From Stropharia rugosoannulata (Eukaryota > Basidiomycota > Agaricomycetes > Agaricales > Strophariaceae), in assembly GCA_028532985.1 (NCBI GenBank), contig JANCIK010000005.1, positions 2,114,501 through 2,178,500 of the forward strand: a stretch of 64,000 nucleotides of DNA, given 5' to 3'. The notes under the pieces are model-generated. The model was not told the DNA's origin and did not search any database. It saw only the letters and a program-made list of their open reading frames with translations. Made by a program: the position numbers and the translations under genes. Shown here piece after piece: positions 22,705 through 33,938 of this stretch (position 1 is its first letter; each line of letters starts with the position of its first letter).

Positions 22705-24271
22705 TCAAAAGTATCCCTGCTGATACTGCATTCCTGTATTGTTCATGACGGGTATAGACGTGGTCATCGTGGGTGGCGTCATGGAATGGGGCGAGTGAGA
22801 TGAGTGAGATGAGTGGGACATGTGGGACATGGGCGAGGACATATTCGAGGCCATGAGTGAGGGCAACGCCGCCTGTTGCATACTTTGCATGCTTGCATGT
22901 TGCATATTACCTTGTTGCATGTTTAGTTGTTGCACATTAATTTGCTGGTGAGGATCATATGGAGGCATGGAAAATATTGGAGAACCTCCCAGCGCACATT
23001 CACAAATGACCTGAGCGCGCCGTACGACAGTCTAAAGGAGATTGTGAGCAACACCATTACTATGTAAACATTGATTGGGAAGCAGGGATTATTCACCTGC
23101 ACGGTCTCGGGCGCGCCAGGTGCGCCTCCTCTGGTAACCTTCACCAGACCAGGGAAAATGGTTGCACCTACGCGGTCTTGCTCTCCTCTCTCGCTCTTCA
23201 AGCACCGCTTTACGAGTTCAATTTGTCGGGGATACAGAACGCTGCCCAATTCGGGAACGAAGGCGCGGTAGAAGGCGTCACTACTTGACGGCGAGCCGGA
23301 GCCATGGAGCATGCGCGAGAACGCATACGCCGACTCTAGAATCGACACACCACCCGATGCAGGGATCTTGCCGTTGAGCACGCGCATCATTTCCGGGACC
23401 TGCTCCTGCAAAATAGTATGCGACATGTCCGGCGTACACGTCTCTACGGCGGCGGAGAAGGTCTGCCGTCTCCAGACGCTGGCCACAGTTGGATCGCCTG
23501 TATAGTATCAATGTGGTCATGGTCAAATCAGCCGAAGCTTGCACACCTCATGAAGCAATGGCTAACTCACGGGCGAATATGTGTTCGTGAATACGGGTAA
23601 GCTGGATATTGGCTTCCGTCGAGTTCGTGACTATTAGACAGTTAATGATCCCTTCCGAGATCGTCTCGGCCATTGCATGGCGCAGGTAGCTCTGCACCTG
23701 TATCGAGCTCGGCTCGGGCATGTCTATCTGCGAGATGTCTACGTTGCTGACCACGTCACTGAGGATGGCGGAGCACAGCTCCTGCAGGGGGACTGGAGGG
23801 GCGCGAATGACGTCGGCGGCCCACCGATTAATGAGCTTATCCAGCTGCGATGCGGAGTTCTGCAGCGGGGGTGATGGTCGTCATCATTAGTCCGGCCGGG
23901 ACCAGTAGTGTTGAGGGAAGGGAGCACGTACTTTGATGGAGAAATCATCGATCGTGTTGCCGTTGGCCCCTCCAATGGAGGGGTTCACGCCGCCTTCGAG
24001 CAGCGCGATACGACCCCGAAGTTGGGCGACCTGCCTCTCCTGTTCCTCTAGCTGAGCACGCTGCTGCTCCACCTTCTCATGAGCTATTCGCTGTACACGC
24101 CGTCCAAGTCAGCAAGGCCAATCGTTTAACGTCGAGAGGAGGGCAAAGGCAACGCACGAAGTTAGTCAGGGCGTATCGGTACTGATCACCCGATACGACG
24201 TCCTGGGTCTGGACGCCCATGGGCTGGAGCTGTTGTTGTTGAACGTAGGGGACACTTTGCTGGTATGCCAT
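22705..24271 (-). CDS. Conserved-looking coiled-coil protein of unknown function
   Basis: Five exons, 24271-24158, 24090-23932, 23859-23571, 23497-23097 and 23031-22705, give 429 residues. A Gln-rich start (YVQQQQLQPMG) leads to DQYRYALTNFRIAHEKVEQ and a strongly charged coiled coil (AQLEEQERQVAQLRGRIALLE). The central part is helical, with LINRWAADVIRAPPVPLQEL, SSIQVQSYLRHAMAETISEG and GVSILESAYAFSRMLHGSGS. The C-terminal tail is Met/Gln/Ser/His-rich with tandem HMSHSSHSSHSPHS and Asn-Met-Gln repeats. I do not recognise a named family. The globular middle with intron-interrupted conserved phase suggests a real, purifying-selected gene. It is convergent with MIC60 (105 bases between stops). 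Confidence 0.75.
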
Positions 24272-24862
24272 GGCAGAGCAAGTGTAGGGTTGCAGTAAGC
24301 GTGCAACAATGCAGCCGCTCGCAATTTGAAGGATCGAAGACGCCCAGGTTACCTCAGGTGCACTGCCCTGCTATTCTCGTAGAGTCACTCCTGTCAATTA
24401 CCTCCGAACATTCTCTTCAAGTGCCCTTTTCGATGTTTACGGGCACTACGGAGCGCATTACTCTCCTCCGACCCTGGGCTTGCTCTCTCAATTCTGGATT
24501 ACCTCAACTTATAACTACTCCCTGCTCCCGACAACTCAACCTTGCTGTAATCGATGCAACTGGTACGCATTTGCGTAACAATATAACTTGACGTGAAACA
24601 CGGGCGTAGACACAACAGTGATTGTACATACTACAATCATTGCTAATTATTTATCAGAATAAAGCAAAAGCGACAACAGTTTGCTCTGTTAGACTGTATA
24701 CAGCAACAAACGTGGCCAAAGACGCCGGGTGAGGATTTGCTAGGAGGGAAGAGGAGCACTTGCTCCTACATTCTCATCAGATGATACAACTTGACGTGAC
24801 GGATTTTCGCTGCATAAACTGCGTATACAGGGTATAACCGACTTGCAACATACAAGCCAAAT
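24272..24862. other. Intergenic region
   Basis: This 591-base stretch holds the upstream region of the coiled-coil gene and the downstream region of NUP49. An open frame at 24265-24591 on the plus strand overlaps the neighbouring start and carries no motif. No RNA gene was found. Confidence 0.5.
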
Positions 24863-26598
24863 CTAGCGAACGGAGAGACGACTCAACCCGAAATCATTAC
24901 CCGTTTCCGCTGGCTTGACGCCGTCATTGAAAGGATCGCGCACGCTCCCGGTCTGGGCCCTCCACAGCTGGGTGTATACCGCCTTGAGCTTCTGAAGTTC
25001 GGCATCAACAGCAGCAGTTTTACTGGCCAAGGCGAGGAAACTGGCGTGTTGCGCTTGCAGAGTGGCGGAAATGCCTGACAGGGATTGGCATATTAAGATC
25101 GACGTTACAAGCGAAGCAGATGATGTTCCGCTTACCTTGAGGGGTTTGACTGGGACTAGCGGCAGACGCCAGCTTCCGTTCGATTTGCTAAAAGAGCAGT
25201 GATTAGACACGTATGACATAGTCGATTGCAAATATAGCGAACCTCAATTGTGGACTGATACCAGTTCAACCGTTCCTTCATGCGCTCTGCTACACGAGTG
25301 AAATATCTGACCAGATAGATGCCATCAGCTTGTACCTCGCGCAAATAACTATTGGATAACGAACTCAAGAGGGAAGTCGGCATGATCTTTGAGATAGGTG
25401 TTGCCGCTCTGAGGATTGCGGAATCCATCAATGATCCTTGTGGCGACAATGGTATCTTCCACTGCTTGGTCGACTTTCTCCTTGAGGTCCTGGGTAACAT
25501 GCAGGTCGTTTCGAATAGTTGTAGCGGTATCGATCAAATCCTGTAGCCGATGTTAAACAGTAGCAGGCACATCCCACATGGATAAGATTACCTTGTGTAG
25601 GTTACGTATGGCTTCCTTGCCTTTCAAAGGTTCATCACCAAGTTTCCTTTGTTGGATGTCCTTAGATATTTGCGTTCGCCCTTGAATAAACGAGCTGCAC
25701 GAAAGGTCATTGAGTACTGCCCAGCAGTCCACATATAATCCAGGCTTACTCGATGTTTTCTAGTATGGACTTGACCTGGTCGGGCAGGTCGTTGAATTTG
25801 GTTTTGTTCGTGAAAGGAGGGCCTGCGTTTTGTGCTGTCGAGCCTTGCCCAAGGTTAGTAAACCTTAAGGCGGCGAAATTCAGCATATTTTACAGATGGA
25901 CTAAAACTACTCACTGCTGTTGTGGTTGTGGTTGGGCCTGCGACCTCGACCCGAACAATGTACTCCCAAGCCCAAAGCCTCCATTTGCGCCAGTATTGCC
26001 GAAGCCTGTCTGGGTCGTTTGTGCACCAAGAGTGCTGCCTGTATTCGTTGATCCAAAACCAAAAATGTTAGATTGCTGCTGCTGCTGCTGTTGAGGTTGT
26101 TGCTGTTGGTTGGTTGCACCGAACGAGCCGAACCCACCGAAAGCGCCCTGCTGAGGTTGCTGCTGCTGCTGCTGCTGCTGCTGATTGTTCGTCGCGTTGC
26201 TTCCGAATAATGAGCCACCAAACAGATTGCTCGTTTGCTGTTGCTGCTGCTGTTGCTGTTGATTTTGCTGTTGAGGTTGACCGAACAAGTTAGATGTCTG
26301 TTGCTGAGGCTGGGCTTGTTGAGCTTGACCAAATATATTGAAAGTTTGAGGCTGCTGCGCGTTTTGCTGGGTTTGTTGGTTGTTCTGTCCAAGTGAACCG
26401 AATATATTGGACCCCTGCTGTGGCTGGGTTTGACCAAAAGGTGTAGACTGTTGTTGGGGCTGCGTTGTGTTCCCAAATATATTGTTAGTACCTGCAGGCT
26501 TTGCGGCGCCAAAGATGGAGGAGCTACTGAAAATTCCAGAAATAAGAGATCAGCTCAGTCTATTTGACGGCCGATCTCTCTTGCCTGCTAAAAGCCAT
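24863..26598 (-). CDS. NUP49: FG nucleoporin NUP49/p58
   Basis: Eight exons, 26598-26585, 26526-25915, 25863-25750, 25694-25592, 25540-25365, 25306-25243, 25187-25136 and 25074-24863, give 448 residues. The N-terminal half is an FG/GLFG domain with NIFG, NLFGQ, SLFG, FGGFGSFG and long Gln runs. The C-terminal half is the coiled-coil p58/p45-type domain that joins the central Nsp1-Nup57-Nup49 channel complex: LPDQVKSILENIDSFIQG, LHKDLIDTATTIRNDL, DFPLEYFTRVAERMKERL, STIEQIERKLASA and a closing YTQLWRAQTGSVRDPF. The first exon is 14 nt (MAFS) and intron 1 begins with GC (GCAAGA); other GT choices run into stops or break the frame. It could be confused with NUP57/54, but the QISATLQ-like helix and RDPF ending fit NUP49/p58 better. 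Confidence 0.85.
26060..26290 (-). repeat. Poly-glutamine CAG/CAA tracts in NUP49
   Basis: Several runs of 5-9 Gln codons, mixing CAG and CAA, interrupt the FG repeats. They are likely to vary in length between strains. Confidence 0.8.
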
Positions 26599-27754
26599 AA
26601 TGCAATATACAGATATTGAGACGTTGAAAGGCGGATGTTACTTCAACTTGAACAAGACGATCGCTCGAGACGCGAAAGGTCACGTGCACATTGTGGGAAT
26701 TACCTTCCTTATATACACTACATTCAATTAACCACGGACCAGAGAATTCGGTGGCTCAACGTCAACAATGGCTAGCACTTGGTACTGGCTAGCGCCCAAC
26801 AACTGATACATAACCCACTCAGAGCCTCACTTGAAATACGTATGGATTCAGATATATCCACACCCTTGGGGTTATTTCCGTATCTGAGGTACCAGCTATT
26901 AAATAACGGAAATGAATCGGCAGTGCGCGTTCTCATGTCTTTCATCTTCGGTCGGGTCTTCAGGCCAGGCCTCAACCAATGCCAACCAACGGGTAGCTCT
27001 TGTTCCGGTCAGTACGTGTGATGCGACGTGTCCTCATTGTGATACAAAATGCCTTTCCAGCGCTTTCCTGAGAACGGATACAAGGTACAGGGCACCATCT
27101 TGTACTATACATGGCAGCTGTAAAGGATTTCATGTACATTGACCATGACTTGAGGGCAAGGGGGGAAGCACTGACGATGATGACGTGCCGTAATTTTGTC
27201 GGAGCGGCATTGCATCTGTGCGGACCGATCGAATCTGCCAGTCTGACCAGATGTGTATATAATCAGAACAATTGCTTCACTGTCAGTCCTCCTCCCTCTC
27301 CACCCTTCCATCTCGTCTTTCTTACTGCCGATACACATCGATCAAGTCCTGTAATCTGGTATGTACGCGTCTCATGTGGACGCTGGTATTTCTAGTGGAC
27401 CGACCCTGATGATGCTGACCATCCTGATGTTGTGGACAACTACTACTTAGTTATCTGCCAAGCAGACCCATCTATTTCAAGATTGCAAGTTATTCAAGCA
27501 AAATAAACTGCCTGTGAAGCCGCAATCACATTCACGGCCACAGCAAGCCACTACGCGCGGTGGTTTTGTGACAAGGTGCATATATTATCTGGTGACTTAG
27601 CAGGGCGATCTTATTTATGACTTCGATCTATACCCGAAGAAGACCCTCGCCCGACCTTACTTAAACCCCACAGCCGCTTCGAACCCTTGAACCCCAAACA
27701 TATAAATTCGTCCCTGTCTACCCCTTACTCGTCTTTCTCTACTACTCGTACAAA
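26599..27754. other. Intergenic region upstream of NUP49 and neutral trehalase
   Basis: The two flanking genes are divergent, so this 1,156-base stretch contains both promoters. Open frames here are short and without motifs. The part from 27400 to 27754 becomes pyrimidine-rich towards the trehalase start. Confidence 0.5.
27701..27707 (+). promoter_or_regulatory. TATA-like box of neutral trehalase
   Basis: TATAAAT lies 54 bases before the ATG at 27755 and is followed by a CT-rich leader (CTACCCCTTACTCGTCTTTC), a typical arrangement for a strongly expressed fungal gene. The CCCCT word at 27721 equals a reversed stress-response element core, but its place downstream of the TATA box makes a role doubtful. 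Confidence 0.45.
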
Positions 27755-30585
27755 ATGGCGCCTACCGTTATCCACGCACCTGGGGTTGCTGTCGCAGACG
27801 ATGTGCTTACACAAAGACCCGTATCCATAGATGCATCCACCTTCTACAGTGGTGGTGACTCGTATGCTCGCTCACGAACATACAGCCATGTAAGTTCCCT
27901 ATCCATATTGTTTACTGCTGGCTAATACTTGGTTCAGTCTCAACTTCATGGGTACAACCCCAAGAAGGTTCCAGCTTTCCAAGAGGACTGGCACTTGCGT
28001 CCTCGTCGCATGTCGCACGATGAGAAGACCGTATCTGGACCCCCTCGGCGTTTTCTTATTGATGTGGAGGAGACAATTCGCGTGGTTTTGGAGCAAGAAG
28101 ACACCGACGGCGACTTCCAAATCAGTATCACCGATGCTGGCCCTAAGATGATGGCGCTGGGCACGGCGACGAGCAATGGGTTCAAGACGTTCGATATCAG
28201 GGTAAGTCTTTATCTCATGAGGTGTCTTCAAGCATGTTTCATTTACAGCAAACCTCTAGGGCACCTATATGTTGTCCAACCTTCTTCAAGAATTGGCTCT
28301 TGCCCGCGATCATAATAGAAAGCGTATCGTGCTAGACGAAGCACGTCTTACTGAGAACCCAGTCGACCGTCTTTCCCGGATGATTAAGAATTCCTTCTGG
28401 CATTCCCTTACCAGGCGCATAGATGGAGACGGCCTTGAAATCATTACAGCCGATCCTAAAAACCGAACCGGACGTGTCAATCCCCGCATCTACGTCCCAC
28501 ATGGCGAGCCGGCCATGGCTGAGTATTACCGGAGGGTCGCGAAGGAGAAACCCCACATGAACTTAGATGTTCAAGTGTTGCCTACGAAACCTGATGATCC
28601 GGTATTTGTCAAAAGCTTGAACTCCAAACCTGGGCTTCTAGCGCTGGCAATGAATGAAGTTGATGATGGCGCCGGTGGTAAAACTTTAAAGGGTATCCCA
28701 TTCATTGTACCTGGGGCTCGCTTCAATGAAGTAAGTTCCTGACATCAGCCCCATAGATTTATTTTTTTGCTAATTATCCCATTTATAGCTGTACAATTGG
28801 GATTCCTATTTCATCTCCCTTGGACTTCTTGTCGATGGACAGGTCAGCATGGCCAAAGGCATGGTCGACCACTTCATCTTCGAGATCAAGCACTACGGCA
28901 AAATCTTGAACGGAAGCCGCAGCTACTATCTTTGCCGCACGCAGCCTCCGTTCCTTACTGATATGGCGCTGCAAATCTATAATCAGCTGGACAGGTCAGA
29001 TGTAGATGGAAATCGTGCCTGGCTGAAGCGTGCGATTCAAGCTGCTATCAAGGAGTACCACACCATTTGGGTTGCAGAGCCTCGGATGGATCCTAAGACC
29101 GGACTCTCGCGTTACCGACCAGATGGCCTTGGTATCCCTCCCGAAACAGAGGCGACGCATTTCACACATATCCTGGAGCCATATGCAGCCAAGCACGGCC
29201 TATCTGTGCTCGAGTTTAGTGAGAAGTACAACGATGGTATCCTGAAGGAGCCCGAGCTTGACGAGTACTTCCTGCATGACCGAGCTGTACGTGAGTCGGG
29301 CCACGACACGACATACCGATTCGAGAAGCGTTGTGCCAACCTGGGCACAATCGACTTGCAGTGCTTGCTGTACAAGTACGAAGTCGATATTGGCACGGCC
29401 ATTCGCGAGGTCTTTGACGACGAGCTCGACCTTGAGGAAGACTTCCCCCTGGCGCCATTCCCACCGTCGGTCGAGTCGTATGGTAATCCATACCGGGAGA
29501 GCTCCAAGAACCGCTTGCAGCGCAGCGAGGAGTGGTTCGAGCGCGCCGAGTTTAGGAAGAAGATGATCGACAAGTACCTGTGGAACGAGAGCAAGAGCTT
29601 GTACTTCGACTACGATACCGTTGCAGAGAAGCAGATTCTGTACGAGAGTGTAACCGCGTTCTGGGCACTTTGGGCCGGGTGCGCGAGCGAGGAGCAATGT
29701 TGGAAGCTTGTGTAAGTTGAGCTTCGTTATGAATCACTTGGATGGTTATCAATCGTTGCTATGTCTTTAGTTCCCGTTCACTGAAGAAGTTCGAGGTACT
29801 TGGTGGACTTGTATCTGGAACCGAGGAGTCTCGAGGAAAGATTTCTTTGGATCGTCCCAATCGTCAGTGGGATTACCCGTAAGTACTACTACTTCAGGAT
29901 AGTGTGCCACGATCACTGACTGCCTGTCTGCAGGTATGCTTGGTATGTATTTTAGTGCGATTTGTTTCTTGTTATCAAGCTGATCCTTTACTGAAGGCCG
30001 CCACATCAAATCATGACGTGGGTTGGGCTTGAACGCTATGGATACCTTGAAGAGGCTCAACGACTTGCATACCGCTTCCTCTACATGTTCGTTTACTTTT
30101 TGTCTATAAATGGAAATGCTGACGATCCGCCACATTGCCAGGATGACCACGGCGTTTGTTGATTTCAATGGAGTTGTTCCTGAGAAGGCATGTTTCACCC
30201 AAATTTACTGCTCAATCTGTCAAGCTAATCTATGTACCCGATCTAGTTCGACGCGGTGAAGCTTTCTCACTTAGTGGATGCCGAATATGGCAATCAAGGA
30301 ATCGACTTCAAGATGGTTCCTCGCGAGGGCTTTGGATGGATGAACTGTGAGTCATTTCAGACGCATAGTTCTCTGTATTTCGTGCCGTTCTGATGCTTTT
30401 CTCTAGCCGCGTACCAAGTTGGGTTGTCATTCCTCACGTCGCACATGCGCCGTGCTATTGCAGCCTGCACGAGCCCTGAAGTTTTCTTCGGCGCTGGTGT
30501 CAGTGGTGTTACTGGGGAGTCGGCCCTTCTCACAACCTCCGATCCACTTGGTCTTGCGATGGAGACTCTCGACCTCGGCGTGTAA
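27755..30585 (+). CDS. NTH1: Neutral trehalase (GH37)
   Basis: Ten exons, 27755-27889, 27938-28201, 28260-28730, 28789-29711, 29771-29878, 29934-29942, 29997-30086, 30142-30187, 30247-30346 and 30407-30585, give 774 residues. It splits trehalose into two glucose molecules in the cytosol. The regulatory N-terminus has a PKA-type site RRMS (about residue 65) and a second GPPRR basic patch before [10 protein letters not shown] calcium-binding-like loop [15 protein letters not shown] follows, as in yeast Nth1. The GH37 body has [30 protein letters not shown], a second signature QWDYPYAWPPHQ, and EKFDAVK. The 9-nt exon 6 supplies the middle of PYAWPP. Intron 8 has a GC donor (GCATGT). An acid trehalase would need a signal peptide, which is absent. 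Confidence 0.96.
29934..29942 (+). other. 9-nt exon of neutral trehalase
   Basis: GTATGCTTG lies between a CTGCAG acceptor and a GTATGT donor. With it the protein reads QWDYPYAWPPHQ, the family signature; without it three residues of the signature are lost while the frame stays open. Confidence 0.85.
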
Positions 30586-31104
30586 ATCTATATTGGTATA
30601 CCTTGCTTTACTTTTACATCATATCAGTTCACGATATCATCTTTTAATGTTCAGTTTTTCAATGTAGAATATGCTACAATCTTTCTTTGACCAGAAGTCA
30701 AATCGTCTTAGAGCTTCGTCCTTAGATAGAGAGTAGAAATAAATAACAAATGGTATTATATATCTTCTGTAGTCGCCTTAGATACACCTGTATGCGGACT
30801 TTTCCATCCAATTTCTATCACCGCCTTAATAGCTTTACTTGAATATTGTTTGATGAACAGAGTGTTGCTTTTACCTTGTGACTACCTGCGTCAATAAGTC
30901 TTCCATTGCGCAGAACAGGCAATAATAACGCTTGCTACTTGCGCGGTGGCTGGCCATAGATGGTTTCATTCGGGAGCTGCGCGCTTAACCAAGCGGTCCG
31001 TTTGCTTCCGCAGCGGAGCAACCCTTGTCTAATATAACCCCGCATTTACAGTCGCTCATCACTATTGATCAACCGCTACCATCCACCTCGTCTGTAGATG
31101 CTTC
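30586..31104. other. Intergenic region, ATG15 promoter
   Basis: The 519 bases carry the 3' end of trehalase (AT-rich at 30600-30760) and the upstream region of ATG15. No coding or RNA gene was seen. Confidence 0.5.
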
Positions 31105-31175
31105 ATGCTAGTGACATCACTGGCGAGCTTTCTCGTTCCTCTCGGGCTGTGGCTCTCCGGAAACAAGGAATCTGA
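31098..31175 (+). promoter_or_regulatory. Overlapping upstream ATG of ATG15
   Basis: An ATG at 31098 lies 7 bases before the ATG15 start in another frame and opens 25 codons before a TGA at 31173-31175. If transcription starts upstream, it would compete with the main start. The preceding CTGTAG could instead be an acceptor of a leader intron. Confidence 0.35.
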
Positions 31176-32738
31176 ACCGGTTGTTGATGAAATTCCGCCT
31201 CTCCAATTCGAACTGCGGCAGGTGCACGCAGTCTCACCGGACGCTGCACATGTTCTCTTCGCGGACGTTTCCCCCAAGGCCCTGGGCCTGCTAACCGCTG
31301 TGGACGATTCGACAGCAAGCACAAAAGCTATGTATGATGTGAAACCCCGCATGGCGAAGACCTACCGCCCCTCGTCGGCTGCTGCGCATGCGCAAGCAAG
31401 ACTGCGGTCGCTGAGATACGGCGAGAACGAATGGCTCGACTGGGAAGAGGACGAGATTCTTAGCCCTGACATCGAGTCGCGGGCTACGCTCCTCGAGCTT
31501 GCAAAGATGACGAATAACGCGTACCTCGAACCCGCGGACGACGACTGGTACGACCTTGATGGGAAGTGGAATGTGGTACGTACCCTGCATCCGGCCTTGC
31601 GTAGACTGTGGCGCCTGATGTATGCCCTCTGTATAGTCATATCCGTTTGGCTGGGATCCAGACGACGATGGATTTAGGGGCCATATTTTTGCGACGCCTG
31701 ATAACGCGACTGTTGTGGTATCTATCAAGGGAACATCTGCGGGGATATTTGGGTCGGGCGGTGTGACGTCCAAGAAGGATAAACTAAATGATAACCTCCT
31801 GTTCAGCTGTTGCTGTGCACGCGTGGATTGGACCTGGTCGACGGTATGCGACTGCTACAAAGGCAGCGGAAAGTGTGACCAGACTTGCCTCGAGAAGGCA
31901 CTTATAGAAGAAAGTCTATTTTATCCTATTGGGACGGTAAGCAGGCAGCTTTTGAGTTGTATCACGCTTCCAATGATGAGCTTTCGATCTATTACAGAAC
32001 CTTTACAACAACGTCACGTACATGTAGTGAGTTCATTTTCTACTGCGTTCCTCAATGAACATGGCTTAACGTCCTCCAGTCCTCACTCTAATATATGGGT
32101 CATCGGACACTCGCTTGGAGGTGCTCTAGCTAGCCTTCTCGGCGTTACATTCGGGCTTCCTGTTGTGACCTTCGAGTCGCCGGGCGAGCGGCTTGCGGCC
32201 ACTCGTCTCCACTTACCATCACCGGTGAGCTCACTATGAGTCTACTCTACTGAAGTACCCTATTTAAGCGTTCGATCCAGCCTTCTACGCACCATGTCAC
32301 ACACGTCTTCCACACAGCTGATCCAATAGCGATGGGCACATGTAATGGTGTTCTGTCTTCTTGTGCTCTAGGGGGATATGCAATGGAAACAGCGTTCGTC
32401 TAACTTTTTCTAGATAGAATGCACGAAGCCTGATCTCACCTACTCTCCACAGATGCCACTTGGGGAAGACAATCGTCTACGATACCGTCTCCAATGCTTC
32501 TTGGAGTGTCAACGTCCGTACACATACGATCGTTAACATCATTGAACGATTGCTGTCAGATCCCTGGCCTCCTAGCGTTGAACTAGGTAGAGAAGTACCG
32601 GAAGCTGTGGCTGAGGTCGACTGTGTGGTAAGCATTTGAAGAATAAAGTACATGATAAGCTAATTCACTTCCATTGCTTTTCAACTCCCATAGGAATGTT
32701 ATACTTGGGAGTTTGGCAACTTTTCAACGTTGCATTGA
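31105..32738 (+). CDS. ATG15: Autophagy-related vacuolar lipase ATG15
   Basis: Seven exons, 31105-31575, 31637-31936, 31998-32023, 32080-32224, 32281-32393, 32453-32627 and 32694-32738, give 424 residues. The N-terminus [19 protein letters not shown] is a signal anchor, as in fungal Atg15, which reaches the vacuole through the multivesicular body route and breaks down autophagic-body membranes. Family blocks include [27 protein letters not shown], a Cys-rich [16 protein letters not shown] segment, and [16 protein letters not shown] with the nucleophile serine. The Asp ([14 protein letters not shown]) and His (VRTHTI) of the triad are present. The ending [13 protein letters not shown] matches the family. 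Two short exons (26 and 45 nt) were placed by phase and motif. It is shorter than yeast Atg15, lacking a Ser-rich tail. Confidence 0.92.
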
Positions 32739-32999
32739 TATATCCATTGACCCCACCAAGAGCCCACCACTATAGCTCCCTCCCCCTTATTATTAAGGAG
32801 ATTAAAGGTAGCCTTAGCATGGCCTTAGCCTGTTTTTGTTTTTGTTTTTGTTTCTGTATGGAGATCTGTTATGATCTGTGTACTTTATTATAACGACTCG
32901 GGACATCATTTTATGTTGTTATTATGCCCACAAGTTCACCTTTAGTTTTAAGGTGTAATAATATTCTGAGATGTTTCGCCTGGCAGATGGTTAGAAGAA
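32739..32999. other. Downstream region of ATG15 with simple repeat
   Basis: An AT-rich spacer. It includes a TTTTTG simple repeat at about 32831-32856 and no gene. Confidence 0.5.
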
Positions 33000-33880
33000 A
33001 ATATCAAGCTTTCCTTGCAACAGGGAAGGTATTAATTTTGAGAAATCTGTTGATACCAGATAACAGATTAGTTATGTCCAATTCTTTCAGGTGTGGGAGG
33101 GATACTTCGGCGACACTACATTGCATGTGGCAGGCCATTAATTTCAACTTCCGCAATTGCAACTAAAAGAGTCGAATACTGAAGACTACGCATAATTTAA
33201 AGTACGCGGAGGAGTGACTCAATAACCAGTAGACCTCCTTAAGTTTCAAGTCGGCAGTGCCTTTAAGGTAGAGTCGACTGATATTGCTTAAGGGGTAGAA
33301 TTTCCAGTGGTCCAGGTCAATTTGGACGAAGACCAGCTCAATAGTATGCAGCCTTCTTGCTTCAATAAAGAATCCAGGAGGTATGTAACAGTGGGTCCGG
33401 TTCATGCGATAAAGTCTTTTGAAAGAGAGCGATTCCAAATGCTGCGGACTACAAGGAGCATATCCAAATCAGAGTCTATTGACAACAGCTTTATGATGGT
33501 CACCGTCAAATGTTTTATTCGGGAAGCATGCCGGCTTACTTACAGAAACCTAGGAGTGTAGGCTTTACCCGTGCCATTACGAACAGCTCCAAAAGTGAAG
33601 TTGGCCATCGTTGACCTAATTAACATGGCTTCCATCCAGTCGTGGACCGTGGTTCAAGAGGTAAAAAGAAACACCCGTCCATAGACTGGCACAATCAAGC
33701 GCCACGTTCATCTCTCTAGTGCCTGCAGACGTAGCTAACGGTATACCATTTCCAATTTTTGGTAGATCCTTTCTGTTTGACGATGACGAAGATGAGAAAT
33801 AAAATATCAGTGGGAAGTATAGATATGGGAGCGGGCAGGTTTCTCTGTGCCTTCAAAGCAAGTTCGGGAGAAAAACCTGA
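33000..33880 (-). pseudogene. Decayed copy of the neighbouring F-box gene
   Basis: This stretch repeats, in the same orientation and order, parts of the intact F-box gene at 33939-35633. Near 33780-33870 it reads LALKAQRNLPAPISILPTD and FLIFVIVKQKGSTKNWKW, matching LALKTQRNILASISKLPND and LIFVSVKQNKSTKKRKW of the intact gene. It continues with a stop-interrupted NVALDCASLWT, then around 33240-33380 with EARRLHTIELVF and FYPLSNISRLYLKGTAD. Near 33000-33110 DNA still matches the segment around 34715-34810 of the intact gene. Frame changes, internal stops and a shortened middle show that it is broken. Confidence 0.8.
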
Positions 33881-33938
33881 AAGTATTAGTGGACACCAAA
33901 AACAGCCTCGATACATAGCCCAAAACCTTTTCCAAATT

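Noticed and set aside
25307..25364. Apparent frame break in NUP49 after DFPLE
   Set aside because: The donor GTTCGT one codon earlier joins in phase to give DFPLEYFTRVAERM, so no lesion is present.
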